A stretch of DNA of 64,000 nucleotides. Source: Roseovarius litoreus. GTDB taxonomy: Bacteria > Pseudomonadota > Alphaproteobacteria > Rhodobacterales > Rhodobacteraceae. Shown here one piece after another: positions 61,329 through 64,000 of this stretch. The notes beneath the pieces are model-generated. The model searched no databases and had not been told where the DNA came from. It worked only from the letters and a program-made list of their open reading frames with translations. A program made the translations under genes and the position numbers. The stretch covers positions 310,001 through 374,000 of the forward strand of contig NZ_FRCB01000003.1 of the NCBI RefSeq assembly GCF_900142765.1, given 5' to 3'. The number at the start of each line of letters is the position of its first letter. Within the stretch, counting starts at the first letter, position 1.

Positions 61329-62267
61329 ATGAGCTGGAACCCTGCCCTTGATCCGCATTGCCCTACCGGAGACGAGGTGGACGCGATCGACACAATCATC
61401 ATCCCTCGCGCCCGTGATCTTGGAGGTTTCGAGGTAAGGCGTGCGCTGCCGGCTCCGCGCCGCCAGATGGTTGGTCCGTTTATTTTCTTCGATCAGATGG
61501 GTCCTGCCGAGTTTCTTCCAACGCGGGGTATGGACGTGCGGCCACATCCGCATATCGGGCTGGCCACAATATCCTATCTCTTCCGGGGGCGCATGCATCA
61601 CCGCGACAGCCTCGGAACAGATGCTTGGATCGAACCCGGAGCGGTGAACTGGATGGTCGCGGGCCACGGCATAACCCATTCCGAACGCACCGATGACAAG
61701 ACGCAGGTTGACCCGATGCCATTCTTCGGCATCCAGACTTGGGTCGCATTGCCGAAGGACCATGAGGACAGGGCTGCTGAGTTCGTGCATGCGCCGGTCG
61801 ATGCGTTGCCCCTGCTCGAAGGCGAGGGCAAATCGGTGCGGCTCGTCCTTGGGAACGCATGGGGCGAACGCGCGCCGGTGAAAACAGCCTCCGAAATGTT
61901 CTATGCCGATGCAACGCTTGCGCCGAACGCCGCAATTCCGCTGCCCGACGAACATGAAGACCGCGGCATCTATGTAGTGGAGGGTGCGGTGACAATTGCC
62001 GGCGAGACATTCGAAGCTGGTCGGATGATGGTGTTACGGCCCGGAGACCGGTTGTCTATGAAGGCGGGGCCTATGGGCGCCCGGGTGATGCTGCTCGGTG
62101 GCGAAACGCTTGAGGGGTCCCGGTATATCTGGTGGAACTTCGTTGCATCATCGAAGGAACGGATCGAAGAAGCCAAGGAGGCATGGCGCGCGGGCGATTG
62201 GCAAAACGGTCGGTTCCAACTGCCGCCGGGCGACGATGCAGAGTTCATACCGTTACCGGAAAAGTAG
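61329..62267 (+). CDS. Pirin-family cupin protein
   Basis: A 312-residue bicupin. The metal-binding N-terminal cupin has VRPHPHIGLATISYLFRG and VAGHGITHSER, supplying the three His and one Glu ligands. The C-terminal pirin domain (about 190-290) includes DRGIYVVEGAVTIAGE. Some bacterial pirins act as quercetin dioxygenases or bind pyruvate dehydrogenase; the role here is unknown. A terminator lies 108 bases downstream. GAGAGCAAGC precedes the ATG, a modest ribosome site. Confidence 0.92.
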   Translation: MSWNPALDPHCPTGDEVDAIDTIIIPRARDLGGFEVRRALPAPRRQMVGPFIFFDQMGPAEFLPTRGMDVRPHPHIGLATISYLFRGRMHHRDSLGTDAWIEPGAVNWMVAGHGITHSERTDDKTQVDPMPFFGIQTWVALPKDHEDRAAEFVHAPVDALPLLEGEGKSVRLVLGNAWGERAPVKTASEMFYADATLAPNAAIPLPDEHEDRGIYVVEGAVTIAGETFEAGRMMVLRPGDRLSMKAGPMGARVMLLGGETLEGSRYIWWNFVASSKERIEEAKEAWRAGDWQNGRFQLPPGDDAEFIPLPEK

Positions 62268-62629
62268 ATGATGCATCCGACGTCAACGCCGACGGTTAAG
62301 CTTCAAACGGCATAATCCAAATGCTCGATGCCGCTATCGTGCCGGAATGACGGCATATCAATTTGCGGGTCTTGGGCCGCCTCAAGGCGGCCTTTTTCTT
62401 GAAAGCGACGGCGAAACGAATGGCGGGATTGTCCGCTTGGCGGTCATTTGGGACAACTGCCGCAAAAATCCGCTTTCGAGATTTAATGTGCATGACACGC
62501 GCAGGCGCCAAGATGTTTAATCTACCTGAGGCCCAAATATCTGTTGGGGCAGGGGCCAAAGGCGTTCAACACGCGTATTCGCAAGTTACCGTTTTTAGTA
62601 CCGGGAAAGCACCTATCGGAGTAACCTTT
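62268..62629. other. 362-base spacer between pirin and serine hydrolase genes
   Basis: Apart from the terminator at 62375-62400 nothing firm is seen. A 93-residue frame (62363-62644) begins inside the terminator stem and is not supported. GGCCCAAATATC near 62532 recalls the repeat at 9447-9531 but is too short to call. Confidence 0.35.
62375..62400 (+). terminator. Rho-independent terminator after the pirin gene
   Basis: GGCCGCC and GGCGGCC form a perfect 7-bp stem with a TCAA tetraloop, followed by TTTTTCTT. It should end the pirin transcript and may also work for the convergent serine hydrolase gene. Confidence 0.88.
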
Positions 62630-63742
62630 TCACTGGATCAATGATGCCATCACGCGCTCTGTGAAGCCATTTATCGCGTCGCCCTCAATCCATCTTGCCA
62701 CAACCACCATGTCGTTGTCCGGATCCACCCAAAGAAGGTTGGTCCCGACGCCGATCCCGAAAAAGCTCGATCGGCTTGCGGCAGGGTAGATCGGGCTGCC
62801 ATCGGTGTTTAGCCACCACAGCATCCCATAGACCGGGTTCAAATCGCAGGGCGTCGTGATCGTTTCGATCCAGCGTTCCGACAGGATCCGCACACCGTTC
62901 CAAACACCCTTGTTCAGCATCAACTGTCCGACGCGCGCGTGATCCATGGTGCTGATCCACAGACCGCCGCCCCAGTGTGCCCCGCCCGAAACAGCCTGCA
63001 TCTTTCGGCCAGCGATCTCGATCCAGGATTTCTCATATCCATGCCACTGCCAGGTCTCCGACGCGCCGATCGGGTCCATGATGCGCTCTTTCAGCACCTC
63101 GGGCAGCGGCCGTTCAAAAACGTGCATCAGGGCGAGGGACGCGACATTGACGCGAACATCGTTGTATTCCCAATGTGTGCCGGGGCGGTGCAGATCACGT
63201 TTCTGTCCTTTCGGGGCACCGTTGCCGGCTTGTCCCATCACGACGCGGTTATGATCGATCCAGTCGGGCTTGTCCCACATCGTGCCCTCCCACTCGCTGG
63301 TCAACTGGAGAAGCTGTCGCCAAGTGATGTCGCGGTTCTGGGGGCTGTCGAACCCGCAACCGGGCCGCACCAATTCACGGACGGGCGCATCGATGTCGGG
63401 AATGAGGCCGTCATCGACTGCAATCCCGGCGCAGAGCGACAGATAGCTTTTGCTGATGCTGAAGGTCATATCCACGCGGTCGACGTCGCCCCAACTGGCG
63501 ACGATTTTCCCGCGCCTCAGGAGGAGGCCGGACGGTCCAGCCCTGTTCTTGACCGGGCCGACGACTTCGCCGATTGGCCATGGCTCTCCGAAGTGACCAT
63601 CAGCCAGGGCCTGGCCGATGTCGCGGTTCATCGTGGACTCGTTGCCACGGGCGTAGTCGATGATCTGCTCCAAGGCGTCGGCATCAAGCCCAGCCTCCTC
63701 GGCATCGATCGTATCCCAGCCCTCAAAGGTTTTCTGATCCAT
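62630..63742 (-). CDS. Serine hydrolase, beta-lactamase/penicillin-binding-like family
   Basis: A 370-residue protein of the class C beta-lactamase/EstB fold. The SxxK motif is FSISKSYLSL (about residue 96) and the second motif YxN is EYNDVRVN. No signal peptide is visible, so it is probably a cytoplasmic esterase or amide hydrolase rather than an antibiotic-resistance enzyme. The ATG at 63742 starts MDQKTFEGWD; an upstream start at 63838 is possible but its ribosome site is no better. It is convergent with the pirin gene. Confidence 0.88.
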   Translation of the reverse strand: MDQKTFEGWDTIDAEEAGLDADALEQIIDYARGNESTMNRDIGQALADGHFGEPWPIGEVVGPVKNRAGPSGLLLRRGKIVASWGDVDRVDMTFSISKSYLSLCAGIAVDDGLIPDIDAPVRELVRPGCGFDSPQNRDITWRQLLQLTSEWEGTMWDKPDWIDHNRVVMGQAGNGAPKGQKRDLHRPGTHWEYNDVRVNVASLALMHVFERPLPEVLKERIMDPIGASETWQWHGYEKSWIEIAGRKMQAVSGGAHWGGGLWISTMDHARVGQLMLNKGVWNGVRILSERWIETITTPCDLNPVYGMLWWLNTDGSPIYPAASRSSFFGIGVGTNLLWVDPDNDMVVVARWIEGDAINGFTERVMASLIQ

Positions 63743-64000
63743 ATTCAAAGGTCTCGCTTGTCTGAAAGCCTGACTTGTGCGGGAAGGAGCGTTGTCCGGG
63801 AGTGTCCGAGACCGGACTGCCATGGGCGATATCACCATGGCATATTTTCAGACGACATCAAGCACGTCCATTGGCCGGCCCAGAAACCCGTAGCGGCCAG
63901 CACGGTCTGTTCTCACGAACCTGGCTTGAGGCGGGCAGGGGGCGCTCGCAGTCTGTGATCATGACCAAACGCTCGCCCATCAAGGACTTCAAACAGCCCC
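63743..64000. other. Right-edge sequence, no supported gene
   Basis: This is presumably the promoter side of the serine hydrolase gene. CCATGG-centred symmetry (GCCATGGGCGATATCACCATGGC, 63820-63842) forms an imperfect inverted repeat. A frame opening MTKRSPIKDFKQP begins at 63961 and runs off the edge; it has no clear ribosome site. Confidence 0.3.

Noticed and set aside
62363..62644. 93-codon plus-strand ORF
   Set aside because: It starts within the stem of a clear Rho-independent terminator, has no ribosome site and resembles no family.
62630..63742. Antibiotic-resistance beta-lactamase
   Set aside because: No signal peptide and the sequence is of the general serine hydrolase/EstB type; SxxK and YxN alone do not show beta-lactamase activity.
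63961..64000. Partial frame MTKRSPIKDFKQP at the right edge, possibly a transposase start
   Set aside because: Only 13 codons, no clear ribosome site and no diagnostic motif; it cannot be supported.

Overview
The window is chromosomal DNA of an alphaproteobacterium, most likely a marine Rhodobacteraceae (Roseobacter-group) member. The evidence is high GC with strong third-position GC, the irr / fabA-fabB-fabI block, the order miaB ... phoH-ybeY-corC-lnt-metK-trmB, a SAM/SAH-type riboswitch in front of metK (a class known mainly from Rhodobacterales), DUF2927 and XpaC/TelA genes, and FnrL-type boxes. I cannot name genus or species.

Layout. 0-3.3 kb: the 5' end of irr, divergent from the fatty-acid operon fabA-fabB-fabI. 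3.3-5.7 kb: an MFS transporter and an unrecognised possible glycosyltransferase. 5.7-14.7 kb: tRNA modification and cell-envelope block (miaB, an OmpA protein plus a lipoprotein sharing one motif, phoH, ybeY, corC, lnt, riboswitch-metK, trmB). 14.7-24.3 kb: argE, then a type I secretion operon with its own seven-repeat Ig-like adhesin, a TolC-type lipoprotein, an ABC exporter and a membrane-fusion protein. 24.3-25.3 kb: dtd, and hsp20 behind a perfect FNR box. 25.3-31.9 kb: a tight eight-gene minus-strand operon (27-aa membrane peptide, XpaC, TelA, DUF2927 lipoprotein, SPFH-GYF protein, b561-like membrane protein, double zinc-ribbon membrane protein, nitroreductase). I judge this the most interesting and least described system in the window.

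32-42 kb: a GlxA-type AraC regulator behind a dense inverted-repeat cluster, rluB-like pseudouridine synthase, tadA, a UPF0173 hydrolase, a ceramidase-family membrane protein, gatC-gatA, two envelope genes, the RNase P RNA gene rnpB, DUF2244, yqeY and carA. 42-52 kb: a GT2 polysaccharide synthase with an N-terminal MshEN-like domain, a GntR regulator, a HAD nucleotidase, ubiH-like monooxygenase, class V aminotransferase, a small OB-fold protein, two overlapping Lrp regulators divergent from ilvC, and an EamA permease. 52-58.6 kb: folP and folB (the latter fused to a kinase-like domain), ctaD (cytochrome aa3 subunit I) with an FNR-type box upstream, lipB, a membrane LytTR regulator and DUF2306.

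58.6-64 kb: tRNA-Leu(GAG), followed by a visibly different stretch: sparse genes, long spacers, lower GC, and accessory functions (cytochrome c, LprI-like, PF06684-family protein, pirin, serine hydrolase). This looks like an accessory region bordered by a tRNA, but no integrase or attachment repeat is visible here.

No CRISPR array, intact insertion sequence or prophage was seen. All calls come from reading the sequence and translations; no database search was run.
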